Source: JABDBK01 sp964533645
Lineage (GTDB): Bacteria; Pseudomonadota; Gammaproteobacteria; DSM-16500
Length of the DNA: 11,419 bases
Reading direction: 5' to 3'
Assembly (NCBI GenBank): GCA_964533645.1
Contig: CAZHMQ010000067.1
Location: 1 to 11,419, forward strand
Of this stretch, positions 1 through 7,051 are shown in pieces (position 1 is the stretch's first letter; every line of letters begins with the position of its first letter). The notes below the pieces were generated by a model. The model ran no database searches and was not told the DNA's origin. It saw only the letters and a list, made by a program, of their open reading frames with translations. A program made the position numbers and the translations under genes.

Positions 1-23
1 CGCGGACAAGCCGCGGGACGACG
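1..23. repeat. GC-rich palindromic repeat, cut by the window start
   Basis: The first bases form a short hairpin: CGCGG, a 5-base spacer ACAAG, then CCGCG, followed by GGACGACG. This core resembles palindromes scattered between genes in several intracellular or host-associated bacteria (Rickettsiales, Coxiella and Legionella relatives); that likeness is from memory. Its GC content is far above the surrounding AT-rich DNA. The left end lies outside the window, so full length and any target duplication cannot be seen. It could instead be the end of a terminator for an upstream gene, but no T-run follows on the plus strand. Confidence 0.5.
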
Positions 24-113
24 TGGCTGGGGGTTAATTGACGACAGACCCTAGTTGAATTTTCCCTTATAAATCTGTAGGGTATCATCCACATTTATAC
101 AAGGTTATACATT

Positions 114-1508
114 ATGAGTACGGAACTTTCTAGGCAGTTACAGGCCAGGCATGTCAATATGATTGCAATTGGAGGTTCTATAGGTACAGGGATATTTTTA
201 GCTAGCGGCTATACCGTATCTGTGGGTGGGCCTGGCGGATCTTTGTTAGCCTATTTCTTGATGGCAGTCGTGGTCTTTTTTTTAATGACCAGCCTGGCGG
301 AGATGAGTGCTTTTAAACCAACTACAGGGACATTTTGTGAGTACTCCACTCTGTATGTTGGAAAATCCTTTGGTATTGCCATGGGGTATAATTATTGGTT
401 GAACTGGGCTATTACAGCTGCTGTAGATATTTCTGCCGCTTCATTGATCATGAGTTATTGGTTTCCTGCGGTTCATAGTGTTATTTTTTCTATTCTTTTT
501 TTCATAGCTATTTTTATTAGCAATATTTTTTCTGTCAAAGTGTACGGTGAAGTACAGTATTTAATGTCATTTGTGAAAGTGGCAGTGATTATTATTTTTA
601 TTGTATTGGGTGCTTGCACGATTTATCAGCAGCCTCAATTTGGAACTCAGCATTGGGTGATGGGTGATGCACCTTTTCATAATGGTTTTCTTGGGTTTAT
701 ATCAGTATTTTTGTTTGCGGGTTTTGCTTTTCAGGGCACAGAGTTAGTGGGTGTAGCATCAGGGGAAACTAAAGACCCTGCAGTGAGTATTCCTAAATCC
801 ATTAAATATGTTTTTTGGCGTTTGTTATTGTTTTATATTTTATCCATTTTAATCATTACCTTGTTGTTGCCTTATAATGATCCACGATTGAATTTTCAAA
901 ACGATGTGACGACCAGTCCTTATACACTTATTTTTAGTAACTATTTTTCAACGTATGCAGCAGATATTGTCAATTTCGTTATTCTAGTAGCGGTCTTATC
1001 GGCTGCTAATGCTAGCATGTACACTTCAACACGTATTTTATGGTACTTAGGAAAGAGCGGCCAAGCACCTAAGATTTTCAGCAAAGTTAATCCTTATGCG
1101 GTTCCTCTGGTAGCTTTATTAACGTCTGCAGCAATAGGATCCTTAGTTTTTCTTTCGTCGTTTATTGGCAATGGCGTGTTGTTTTCTTATTTAGTGCAAA
1201 TATCTTCTTTATCAGGATTTATTGCTTGGTTTGGCATTGCATTAAGTCATTATAAATTTAGAAAAGATTATTTGCCTATGTATGGTGGTTTAACTGCGCT
1301 TTCTTATAAAGCAAAGTTTTATCCCTATGCGCAAATCATTTCTATGGTGATGATAGGGTTTATTGTCATAGCACAATGTTATCCTATTATACAACATGCC
1401 AAATATAGCGTTTTGGATTTGGTTGCGACGTATTCTTCGGTAATTTTGTTTTGTGTGTTCTTTTTTGTGCATAAATATTACGCTAAGCGTCACACAATAT
1501 TGCAGTAA
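114..1508 (+). CDS. Amino-acid permease, APC superfamily (LysP-like)
   Basis: An inner-membrane transporter of 464 residues, the usual length for bacterial amino-acid permeases of the AAT family (APC superfamily), which normally import amino acids with protons. About 12 hydrophobic segments can be seen. The first carries the family hallmark GSIGTGIF (residues 21-28), the unwound part of TM1 that binds the substrate carboxyl group. FAFQGTELVGVASGE (about 204-218) is the TM6 signature, and LSAANASMYTSTR (about 295-307) matches the TM8 motif with its following loop. The overall pattern is closest to lysine permease LysP and relatives, but substrate cannot be fixed from motifs alone. AAGG at 101-104, 9 bases before the ATG, supports the start. 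The gene seems monocistronic or loosely linked to the next gene 73 bp downstream, which has its own candidate promoter. It looks intact and ordinary. Confidence 0.9.
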   Translation: MSTELSRQLQARHVNMIAIGGSIGTGIFLASGYTVSVGGPGGSLLAYFLMAVVVFFLMTSLAEMSAFKPTTGTFCEYSTLYVGKSFGIAMGYNYWLNWAITAAVDISAASLIMSYWFPAVHSVIFSILFFIAIFISNIFSVKVYGEVQYLMSFVKVAVIIIFIVLGACTIYQQPQFGTQHWVMGDAPFHNGFLGFISVFLFAGFAFQGTELVGVASGETKDPAVSIPKSIKYVFWRLLLFYILSILIITLLLPYNDPRLNFQNDVTTSPYTLIFSNYFSTYAADIVNFVILVAVLSAANASMYTSTRILWYLGKSGQAPKIFSKVNPYAVPLVALLTSAAIGSLVFLSSFIGNGVLFSYLVQISSLSGFIAWFGIALSHYKFRKDYLPMYGGLTALSYKAKFYPYAQIISMVMIGFIVIAQCYPIIQHAKYSVLDLVATYSSVILFCVFFFVHKYYAKRHTILQ

Positions 1509-1528
1509 ATAGAAAAGCAATCTATGAT
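1500..1528 (+). promoter_or_regulatory. Candidate sigma70 promoter for the small exported protein
   Basis: TTGCAG (1500-1505) and TATGAT (1523-1528) are separated by exactly 17 bases. The -10 matches consensus at five of six positions; the -35 is weaker, with only TTG conserved. Transcription would begin near 1535, giving a leader of about 47 bases before the ATG at 1582. The -35 overlaps the end of the permease gene. Such matches arise by chance in AT-rich DNA, so this is tentative. Confidence 0.35.
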
Positions 1529-1581
1529 GTAGGGCCAGCATAGTAGAATTGTAAACAGCCCGTAATCAATGGAGAGAATTT

Positions 1582-2016
1582 ATGAAAAAATGGATAATAG
1601 GTTTTGGTTTGATGATAGCTGCCTCTCAGCTAAGTTATAGCGCAAGCATGCAGTCCTTAGACAAAGAAAAAGTCACCAAATCGTTTGAAAATCATACATT
1701 AACTACTATTTCCACTGTCACTTTAAATGGTAAGTTAGCCAAAAATACATTTACCGGATATTTTGCAAAAGATGGCAAAATGACTGGACAGCTTGCAAAT
1801 AAGCCAGATGCTTTACCCCAAGGCGATAAAGGTACTTGGAAAGTTAAAGATAATGGTGAACTATGTGTAAAATGGGATCATTGGGAAAGTGCTAAAGAAG
1901 TTTGCATGGATATTTACGAAACAAAAAATATGCTTATTTTTATTAATGTCGCAACGGGCAAATTTGAAAGTGCTGCCGTATTGGAGCATTTTAAAGAAGG
2001 CGATCAGATGAATTAG
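1582..2016 (+). CDS. Small exported protein, DUF995-like
   Basis: A 144-residue protein with a clear Sec signal peptide: MKKW, then a hydrophobic core (about 5-16), then a probable signal peptidase I site near SYSASM (about 19-24). The mature part is expected in the periplasm or outside. Its centre reads GTWKVKDNGELCVKW...VCMDIYE (about 83-112), a pattern of Gly-Thr-Trp, an acidic turn, Cys-x-x-Trp and a second Cys. This resembles DUF995-type proteins, small beta-rich exported proteins of unknown role; the two cysteines (in LCVKW and EVCMD) could form a disulfide. The family link is from memory of the pattern and is moderate. GGAGAG at 1571-1576, 5 bases before the ATG, is a strong ribosome binding site. 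A strong hairpin follows the stop. No function can be assigned. Confidence 0.75.
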   Translation: MKKWIIGFGLMIAASQLSYSASMQSLDKEKVTKSFENHTLTTISTVTLNGKLAKNTFTGYFAKDGKMTGQLANKPDALPQGDKGTWKVKDNGELCVKWDHWESAKEVCMDIYETKNMLIFINVATGKFESAAVLEHFKEGDQMN

Positions 2017-2024
2017 TATCGAAA

Positions 2025-2056
2025 AGGGTGGATTACGGCAAATACCGTGCCACCCT
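2025..2056. terminator. Hairpin between convergent genes, terminator or palindromic repeat
   Basis: A strong inverted repeat: AGGGTGG (2025-2031) pairs with CCACCCT (2050-2056), with an inner stem ACGG (2035-2038) / CCGT (2045-2048) and loop CAAATA. On the minus strand it is followed by TTTT (2025-2022), so it suits a Rho-independent terminator for the MBOAT/AlgX-like operon, whose last stop is about 20 bp away. On the plus strand no T-run follows. Its GC content and the GGGTGGATTACGG wording also resemble dispersed intergenic palindromes seen in many gammaproteobacteria, so it may be a mobile repeat serving as a terminator. Confidence 0.65.
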
Positions 2057-2076
2057 ACATACTCACGATATATGTC

Positions 2077-3231
2077 TCATAAATGGTACTCAATTATTTT
2101 ATCAAAAAACCGTTTTCCATGATCTGAAACAAGTAAAGAAGAATTTTCTTCTAATATAATCACATCGGCATGTAACATTTCTTCTAAATGTTCGAAATCT
2201 ATTGCTTTTGTCCAGTTAGGTTTTTCATCGGCTTTAGAAAGTTTTTGTAATCGTTCGAAATAAAAATAATAATTGATTTCGCTAAAGATTTTATTTTTTA
2301 AAAATATTTTATTTAAGCTCCAATTGAAGCTTCCGCCTATGATAGAGGCAGTGATGGGTTTGCCAGTATACACAGGATTTAAAAAATGAATCTGAGGAAC
2401 TTTTTCTTGAAAAACCCCCTCCCATATTTGTGCCAAGGACAATGCATCACGATCTGTGTCTTCTGTCTGTGGTTTGGTCATGTCATAAGTAAATTGGATT
2501 TTAGGTAAGAGAAAATGAGTTTTACATCGTAAAGCATCCACAATAGCAGCAGCTTCAACCGTTGCTCCTAACCAATTCCAATGTACCCCGCCTGGCGGAA
2601 ACATAGCTGTATGATAGGTATGACTAGCTTGTGTCATGAGATCAGGTCCATTGATATGCGTCACTTTTCTTTCAGTAAGCAACTGATCCATTAAATGAAT
2701 ATCATCTTTTACGCCTGTCTTTTTGCAGTGAAACCGATCTGGGATAGCTTCCGGCATTTGCTCTGCTTTTGAGGGCGTGATGATATAGAGAAATGTTTTT
2801 CCTTGAGAGCTAACAAAACGATCTAATAGTGCAATTTGATCTGCCCATGCGACAAGTTCTGCAGAAGTTTTGCTTTTTTTACAATAATCAAGAATATAAC
2901 TCAACACAAAAAATTGTTTATTTTTACCAACAATAACCAAACTGTCTATTGCAAATGATTTTTTAAATAAAGCGTAATAAAGATGGTTATTAATACTGAT
3001 AAGTTGTTTTCGCAAACGGATATTTTTTTCAAATAAAGTTTCAGTGTATTTTTGAAATTCATGGGATTGTAAGCTATTTTTTGAAAATCCAGGATATAGT
3101 ATTTTTTGGGAATCTCCATTAAAACTTTGTTGAAATTGTTTAAGAGCAGGCACTACAGAAAAAGATATAATAAAAAATATGAATAGAAGTGTGATCCATA
3201 AAAAAGAATGTCTTAGTAAATTTTTAAGCAT
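2077..3231 (-). CDS. AlgX/AlgJ-like SGNH-type O-acetyltransferase homologue, copy 3
   Basis: A 384-residue protein, last gene of the four-gene minus-strand operon. One N-terminal membrane segment (about 10-28) with no obvious cleavage site suggests a protein anchored in the inner membrane with a periplasmic catalytic domain, as in AlgJ. Family features follow in order: VIVGKNKQFF (about 99-108), ITPSKAEQMPEAIPDRF (151-167), PGGVHWNWLG (213-222, candidate catalytic His217), IIGGSF (297-302, candidate nucleophile Ser301) and VIILEENS near the C terminus. In AlgX/AlgJ the catalytic set is Asp-x-His plus Ser; here the Asp position is Gly, and the same is true in both neighbouring copies. It lies closest in wording to copy 1 (FNWSLNKIFLKNKIFSEINYYFYF is shared in pieces by both). 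Its ATG overlaps the end of copy 2 by 8 bp, pointing to translational coupling. The substrate polysaccharide is unknown. Confidence 0.85.
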   Translation of the reverse strand: MLKNLLRHSFLWITLLFIFFIISFSVVPALKQFQQSFNGDSQKILYPGFSKNSLQSHEFQKYTETLFEKNIRLRKQLISINNHLYYALFKKSFAIDSLVIVGKNKQFFVLSYILDYCKKSKTSAELVAWADQIALLDRFVSSQGKTFLYIITPSKAEQMPEAIPDRFHCKKTGVKDDIHLMDQLLTERKVTHINGPDLMTQASHTYHTAMFPPGGVHWNWLGATVEAAAIVDALRCKTHFLLPKIQFTYDMTKPQTEDTDRDALSLAQIWEGVFQEKVPQIHFLNPVYTGKPITASIIGGSFNWSLNKIFLKNKIFSEINYYFYFERLQKLSKADEKPNWTKAIDFEHLEEMLHADVIILEENSSLLVSDHGKRFFDKIIEYHL

Positions 3232-4372
3232 GTTTTCCCATCACTTTTTCAAAAAACCGTTTGCCATGGTCAGACACAAGTATCGCAGAATTTTCTTCTA
3301 ATATAATGATGTCAGATGTTAAAATATTCGTGATAGTTACTTCATTTGACCAGTTAATTTTTTGATCGTAGCTTATAAATTTTTCATATTGATTAAAATA
3401 AAAATAATCATTTATTTCAGCAAAAATGTTATTTTCTAAAAATATTCTATTTATGTACCAAGTGAAGCTACCGCCAATGACAGCTAAGGTGATAGGTTTA
3501 TCGCTATATACAGGGTTTAGAAATTGAATATGGGGTACTTGATAGCTAATAGTCCCTTCTCGCAGTTGTGACATGTTCAATAAATCACGATCCGAATCAT
3601 AGTCAACTTCTTTTGGTTTACCCATAGTGAAAGCAAATTGTATTTGAGGAAAAGGAATATGGGTTATTGATCGTAATTTTTCGACAATAGCTGCAGCTTC
3701 TACGGCTGAGCCTAGCCAATTCCAATGGATGCCCCCGGTGGGAAACATGGGGGTGTTATAGGTATGAGTTGCATTTTTTATAAGTTCTGGTCCATTAATG
3801 TGAGGAATGCTTCTTTCAGTAAGTAATTTATCCATTTGATACACAGCATCTTTTATTCCGTTGTGTTTGCAGTGAAACCTATCTGGAATAGTTTCTGGCA
3901 AATGCTCTGCTTTGGAAGGCGTTATGATATAAAGAAATGTTTTTCCTTGAGATGTAAAGTAATGATTTAATTGAGCGATTTGGTCCGCCCATGCAGTAAG
4001 GTGAGAGAATGCTTTGGTTGAATTGCAATAATCAAGAATATAGGATACTTCAAATAACTGATTATTTTTACCGATCACAATGGTGCTATTAGCAAATGCT
4101 TTTTTAAATAATGTATAATAAAGCTGATTGTTGACAGTGATGAATTTTTTTCTGAAACGAATATTTTTTTCAAATACTGTTTCAGTATATTTTTGAAAAT
4201 CATGCGATTGTAAACTTTTTTTAGAAAATCCAGGATACTTGATGATCTCTGAATCTCCCCGAAAATTTTTTCCAAAATCTCTCATCGAAGGTAGAATAGA
4301 AAAACACCCCACCACAAGAATAAAAATGAGCAATGACCCCATAAAAAAATATTTAAATGATTGAGTTGTCAT
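3224..4372 (-). CDS. AlgX/AlgJ-like SGNH-type O-acetyltransferase homologue, copy 2
   Basis: A 382-residue paralogue of its two neighbours, sharing their order of features: N-terminal membrane anchor (about 8-28), IVIGKNNQLFE (about 98-108), TPSKAEHLPETIPDRF (151-166), TGGIHWNWLG (212-221, candidate His216), VIGGSF (298-303, candidate Ser302) and VIILEENSAILVSDHG near the end. It is the most divergent copy in the stretch after the Ser motif (TWYINRIFLENNIF where the others read NWSLNKIFLKNKIF) and has a somewhat different acidic loop (EVDYDSDRD, about 255-263). Expected role, by analogy with alginate acetylation, is transfer of acetyl groups to a glycan on the periplasmic side of the inner membrane. 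It starts 4 bp after the stop of copy 1, whose last codons carry the ribosome binding sequence AGGT. Catalytic competence is uncertain because the Asp of the usual Asp-x-His is replaced by Gly. Confidence 0.85.
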   Translation of the reverse strand: MTTQSFKYFFMGSLLIFILVVGCFSILPSMRDFGKNFRGDSEIIKYPGFSKKSLQSHDFQKYTETVFEKNIRFRKKFITVNNQLYYTLFKKAFANSTIVIGKNNQLFEVSYILDYCNSTKAFSHLTAWADQIAQLNHYFTSQGKTFLYIITPSKAEHLPETIPDRFHCKHNGIKDAVYQMDKLLTERSIPHINGPELIKNATHTYNTPMFPTGGIHWNWLGSAVEAAAIVEKLRSITHIPFPQIQFAFTMGKPKEVDYDSDRDLLNMSQLREGTISYQVPHIQFLNPVYSDKPITLAVIGGSFTWYINRIFLENNIFAEINDYFYFNQYEKFISYDQKINWSNEVTITNILTSDIIILEENSAILVSDHGKRFFEKVMGKHA

Positions 4373-4376
4373 GGTA

Positions 4377-5513
4377 TCAACCTATGATCATTTTATAAAA
4401 TTTCCTACCATGTTCGGATATAATTACCGCAGAATTTTCTTCTAAGATAATAACATCAGATGTTAAAATATCAGCAATTTCTATATGGGTGGTCCAGTCA
4501 AGCTTTTGATCGGATGTTAAAAATTTCTCATGTCTGTTGAAATAAAAATAGTAATTTATTTCAGAAAATATTTTATTTTTTAAAAAAATCTTATTCAAAC
4601 TCCAGTTAAAACTTCCGCCAATCACAGAAAGTGTTATCGGTTTTCCTATATAAACAGGATTTTGGAATTGAACTTGTGGTACTTTATATGTAAAAGAACT
4701 TTCCCATAATTCGGCTACGGATAATATATCATTATCAGTATCACCTTTTTTTGGTTTTCCCATGGTATAAGTAAATTTAATATCCGGTAAAGGAAGTTTG
4801 GTTTTATGTTTTAATGCATCAATAATGCTAGCTGCTTCTATGGTTGAGCCTAACCAATTCCAATGAATCCCACCCGGGGGAAACATATCCATTTTATATT
4901 GATTCATAGCATGGACCACAAGGTCGGGTCCATTAATGTGGGTAATATTTCTTTCGGTAAGTAATTTATCCATTTGATATACGGCATCTTTTATTCCATT
5001 ATTTTTGCAATGAAATCTATCTGGAATAGTTTCCGGCATATGTTCTGCTTTCGAAGGCGTCATAACATAAAGAAACGTTTTTCCTTTCGAAGTGAAGTAG
5101 TGATCTAATTGGGCAATTTGATCCGCCCATTTCGTAAGCTCGGGAAGTGATTTGGTCGATCTGCAATAATCCAGTATATAGTTCAGTTCAAAGAGTTGAT
5201 GGTTTTTACCGATAACAAGCGTGCTATTTTCAGCAAATGATTTTTTAAATAAAGCATAATAAAGTTGATTGTTAATGCTGATGAGATTTTTTCGCAAACG
5301 AACATTTTTTTCAAATAGGGTTTCCGTGTATTTTTGAAATTCGTGAGTTTGCAAACTGTTTTTTGAGAAGCCTGGATATTTTATTTTTTCTGAGTCTCCA
5401 TTAAAGCTTTTTTTAAATTGTTTAAAGGAGGGCACGACAGAAAAACATACCACAAAAAATATAAATATAAGGATAAGCCATAAAAAAGAATGCTTAAATA
5501 ATTTATTTACCAT
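4377..5513 (-). CDS. AlgX/AlgJ-like SGNH-type O-acetyltransferase homologue, copy 1
   Basis: A 378-residue protein, first of three tandem paralogues and directly downstream of the MBOAT gene. Residues 8-28 form a single hydrophobic segment, so the rest should lie in the periplasm. Visible family features: LVIGKNHQLFELNYILDYC (99-117), MTPSKAEHMPETIPDRF (151-167), PGGIHWNWLG (213-222, candidate His217), VIGGSFNW (297-304, candidate Ser301) and DVIILEENSAVIISEHG (353-369). This set matches the AlgX/AlgJ SGNH-hydrolase-like fold that completes O-acetylation of alginate and similar exopolysaccharides. The start is supported by AAGGTGAG (5529-5522), 8 bases before the ATG; that element overlaps the stop codon of the MBOAT gene, which ends 14 bp upstream. 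Length is somewhat below AlgX and near AlgJ; there is no C-terminal carbohydrate-binding module of the AlgX kind. Confidence 0.87.
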   Translation of the reverse strand: MVNKLFKHSFLWLILIFIFFVVCFSVVPSFKQFKKSFNGDSEKIKYPGFSKNSLQTHEFQKYTETLFEKNVRLRKNLISINNQLYYALFKKSFAENSTLVIGKNHQLFELNYILDYCRSTKSLPELTKWADQIAQLDHYFTSKGKTFLYVMTPSKAEHMPETIPDRFHCKNNGIKDAVYQMDKLLTERNITHINGPDLVVHAMNQYKMDMFPPGGIHWNWLGSTIEAASIIDALKHKTKLPLPDIKFTYTMGKPKKGDTDNDILSVAELWESSFTYKVPQVQFQNPVYIGKPITLSVIGGSFNWSLNKIFLKNKIFSEINYYFYFNRHEKFLTSDQKLDWTTHIEIADILTSDVIILEENSAVIISEHGRKFYKMIIG

Positions 5514-5527
5514 ATAGCATGCTCACC

Positions 5528-6940
5528 TTAAAATTTAAAATAGAGAAAAGGCGTATAAGATGCCGCAAGGATTTTACATAAAGATAATAATCCTAATATT
5601 CCAAAGAATATTCCTTCAAAGCTTATACGACTCGTCCATTGAAGATAATGATTGCTAAGGTTTTTGTAGTAATTTGTTGTCGGAAATAAGCTTATAAATA
5701 TGCCCACTAACAAAATAAAATAAATATCTGTTGTGATATCGATATAGGCTTGTGTAGTTTTTAAAGGATTGAATAAAGCTTTAAAGAAAACCAACATTTG
5801 TGTGAAGTCGCTAGCTCTAAAAATTACCCATCCTAGCATAATCAAAAATAAAGTAATCATGACACGAAATATTTTGGGAAGATGCACATGCATTTTGAGC
5901 CATACCAATTTGTCTAGTGCCAGGAATAATCCATGATAAGCGCCCCAAATGACAAATGTCCAATTTGCGCCATGCCAAAGGCCGGATAATAAAAAACATA
6001 TCCATAAATTGACATAAATACGTGATGTTTTTGCGCGGTTTCCTCCTAAAGGAATATAAAGATAATCGCGAATCCAAGTCGAAAGTGAGATATGCCAACG
6101 ACGCCAAAATTCAGTAAAACTTTCTGAGATGTATGGCATATTGAAGTTTTCACGCAATTTAAAACCCATCATACGTGCAAGACCAAGCGCCATATCGGAA
6201 TATGCCGAAAAATCAAAGTAAATTTGTAGCGTAAAACAAGCTATTCCTAGCCATGCATAAGCAAAGTTTAATTCATGAGAAGGAAGTGAAAATACTTGAT
6301 TAGTCACTAAACCGCATGCATCGGCAATAAAAACTTTTTTTGCAAGTCCTCGGATAAAGCGTTTAAAGCCTTCGAAAAACTCATGGCTGGAAGTTTGTCG
6401 TTCATTAAGTTGATGAGCAATTTCATGGTATTTAATAATGGGTCCCGCCAGCAATTTTGGGAATAAAAAAACGTAGGTTAAATAATTTGATAAGCTATTT
6501 GCAGGTTTGCTTTCGCCACGATACACATCAACAAGATAGGTTATTTTTTCAAAAACAATAAATGAAATCCCTATCGGCAAAAGAATGGTTAATGTATCAA
6601 AACCGGAAAATTTATGTAAAGTGAGGGTTGATAGAGCATTTAAGAAAAAATTCGTATATTTAAAATAAACAAGTAATGCGAGATTCGCAACGATTCCTAG
6701 GATAAGATATCGTTTTGCTTTTTGCTGCTTTATGCCTGACGCATATATTTTTTTACAAAGCACATAATCAAGGAGAGCAGATGCGATAGCAATAAAACAA
6801 AAAATAGGCTCCCCCCAAAGATAAAATCCTAAGCTCCCACTAAGTAAAATCATGTTTTTATATTTTTTAGGACTTAAAAAATAACTTAAGAAAAATAATG
6901 GGAAAAAAAGAAACATAAAAAAAGCAGACGAAAATAGCAT
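5528..6940 (-). CDS. MBOAT-family O-acyltransferase, AlgI-like
   Basis: A 470-residue polytopic inner-membrane protein, the usual length of AlgI. These proteins take acetyl groups from a cytoplasmic donor and hand them across the membrane to partner proteins that acetylate a polysaccharide. Seen here: hydrophobic segments throughout, the AlgI-type stretch FLFPKLLAGPIIKYHEI (about 158-174), FDFSAYSDMALGLARMMGF (242-260), FWRRWHISLSTWIRDYLYIPLGGNR (278-302, with His283), and LSGLWHGANWTF (318-329) holding the invariant His323, which corresponds to the essential histidine of Pseudomonas AlgI. All landmark residues are present, so it should be active. AGGA lies 8 bases before the ATG. It is the first gene of an operon with three AlgX/J-like genes. 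A DltB or wall-teichoic role is less likely because the gene is next to AlgX/J homologues and no dlt genes are visible. Confidence 0.94.
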   Translation of the reverse strand: MLFSSAFFMFLFFPLFFLSYFLSPKKYKNMILLSGSLGFYLWGEPIFCFIAIASALLDYVLCKKIYASGIKQQKAKRYLILGIVANLALLVYFKYTNFFLNALSTLTLHKFSGFDTLTILLPIGISFIVFEKITYLVDVYRGESKPANSLSNYLTYVFLFPKLLAGPIIKYHEIAHQLNERQTSSHEFFEGFKRFIRGLAKKVFIADACGLVTNQVFSLPSHELNFAYAWLGIACFTLQIYFDFSAYSDMALGLARMMGFKLRENFNMPYISESFTEFWRRWHISLSTWIRDYLYIPLGGNRAKTSRIYVNLWICFLLSGLWHGANWTFVIWGAYHGLFLALDKLVWLKMHVHLPKIFRVMITLFLIMLGWVIFRASDFTQMLVFFKALFNPLKTTQAYIDITTDIYFILLVGIFISLFPTTNYYKNLSNHYLQWTSRISFEGIFFGILGLLSLCKILAASYTPFLYFKF

Positions 6941-6972
6941 ACCTTACATCCTAGTTTGTAAAATTGTTTGGG

Positions 6973-6981
6973 ATCATAGCA
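6973..6981 (-). promoter_or_regulatory. Candidate extended -10 promoter of the MBOAT operon
   Basis: Reading the minus strand, TGC followed directly by TATGAT (6981-6973) makes an extended -10 element. This kind can work with a poor -35, and none is convincing here. Transcription would start near 6966 and leave a leader of about 26 bases with the AGGA ribosome binding site. The 111-bp gap between the divergent genes must hold promoters for both directions. For the plus strand I only see weak candidates, such as CATAAT at 6989-6994 and TTGTTA/TAAAAC around 7005-7033. Confidence 0.35.
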
Positions 6982-7051
6982 TTACTACCATAATTTTAAA
7001 ATTTTTGTTAGCATCATTGGCATTGAATAAAACAAAAAAGGGGACCAAAAA

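Noticed and set aside
1290..1541. Minus-strand open frame of 83 codons
   Set aside because: It is antisense to the conserved end of the permease gene and has a composition typical of a shadow frame.
4075..4275. Minus-strand open frame of 66 codons
   Set aside because: It overlaps the N-terminal part of AlgX/J-like copy 2 in another frame; that copy is clearly real by homology to its neighbours.
5817..6107. Minus-strand open frame of 96 codons
   Set aside because: It lies inside the MBOAT gene in another frame, over the conserved His323 region, and shows no protein-like features of its own.
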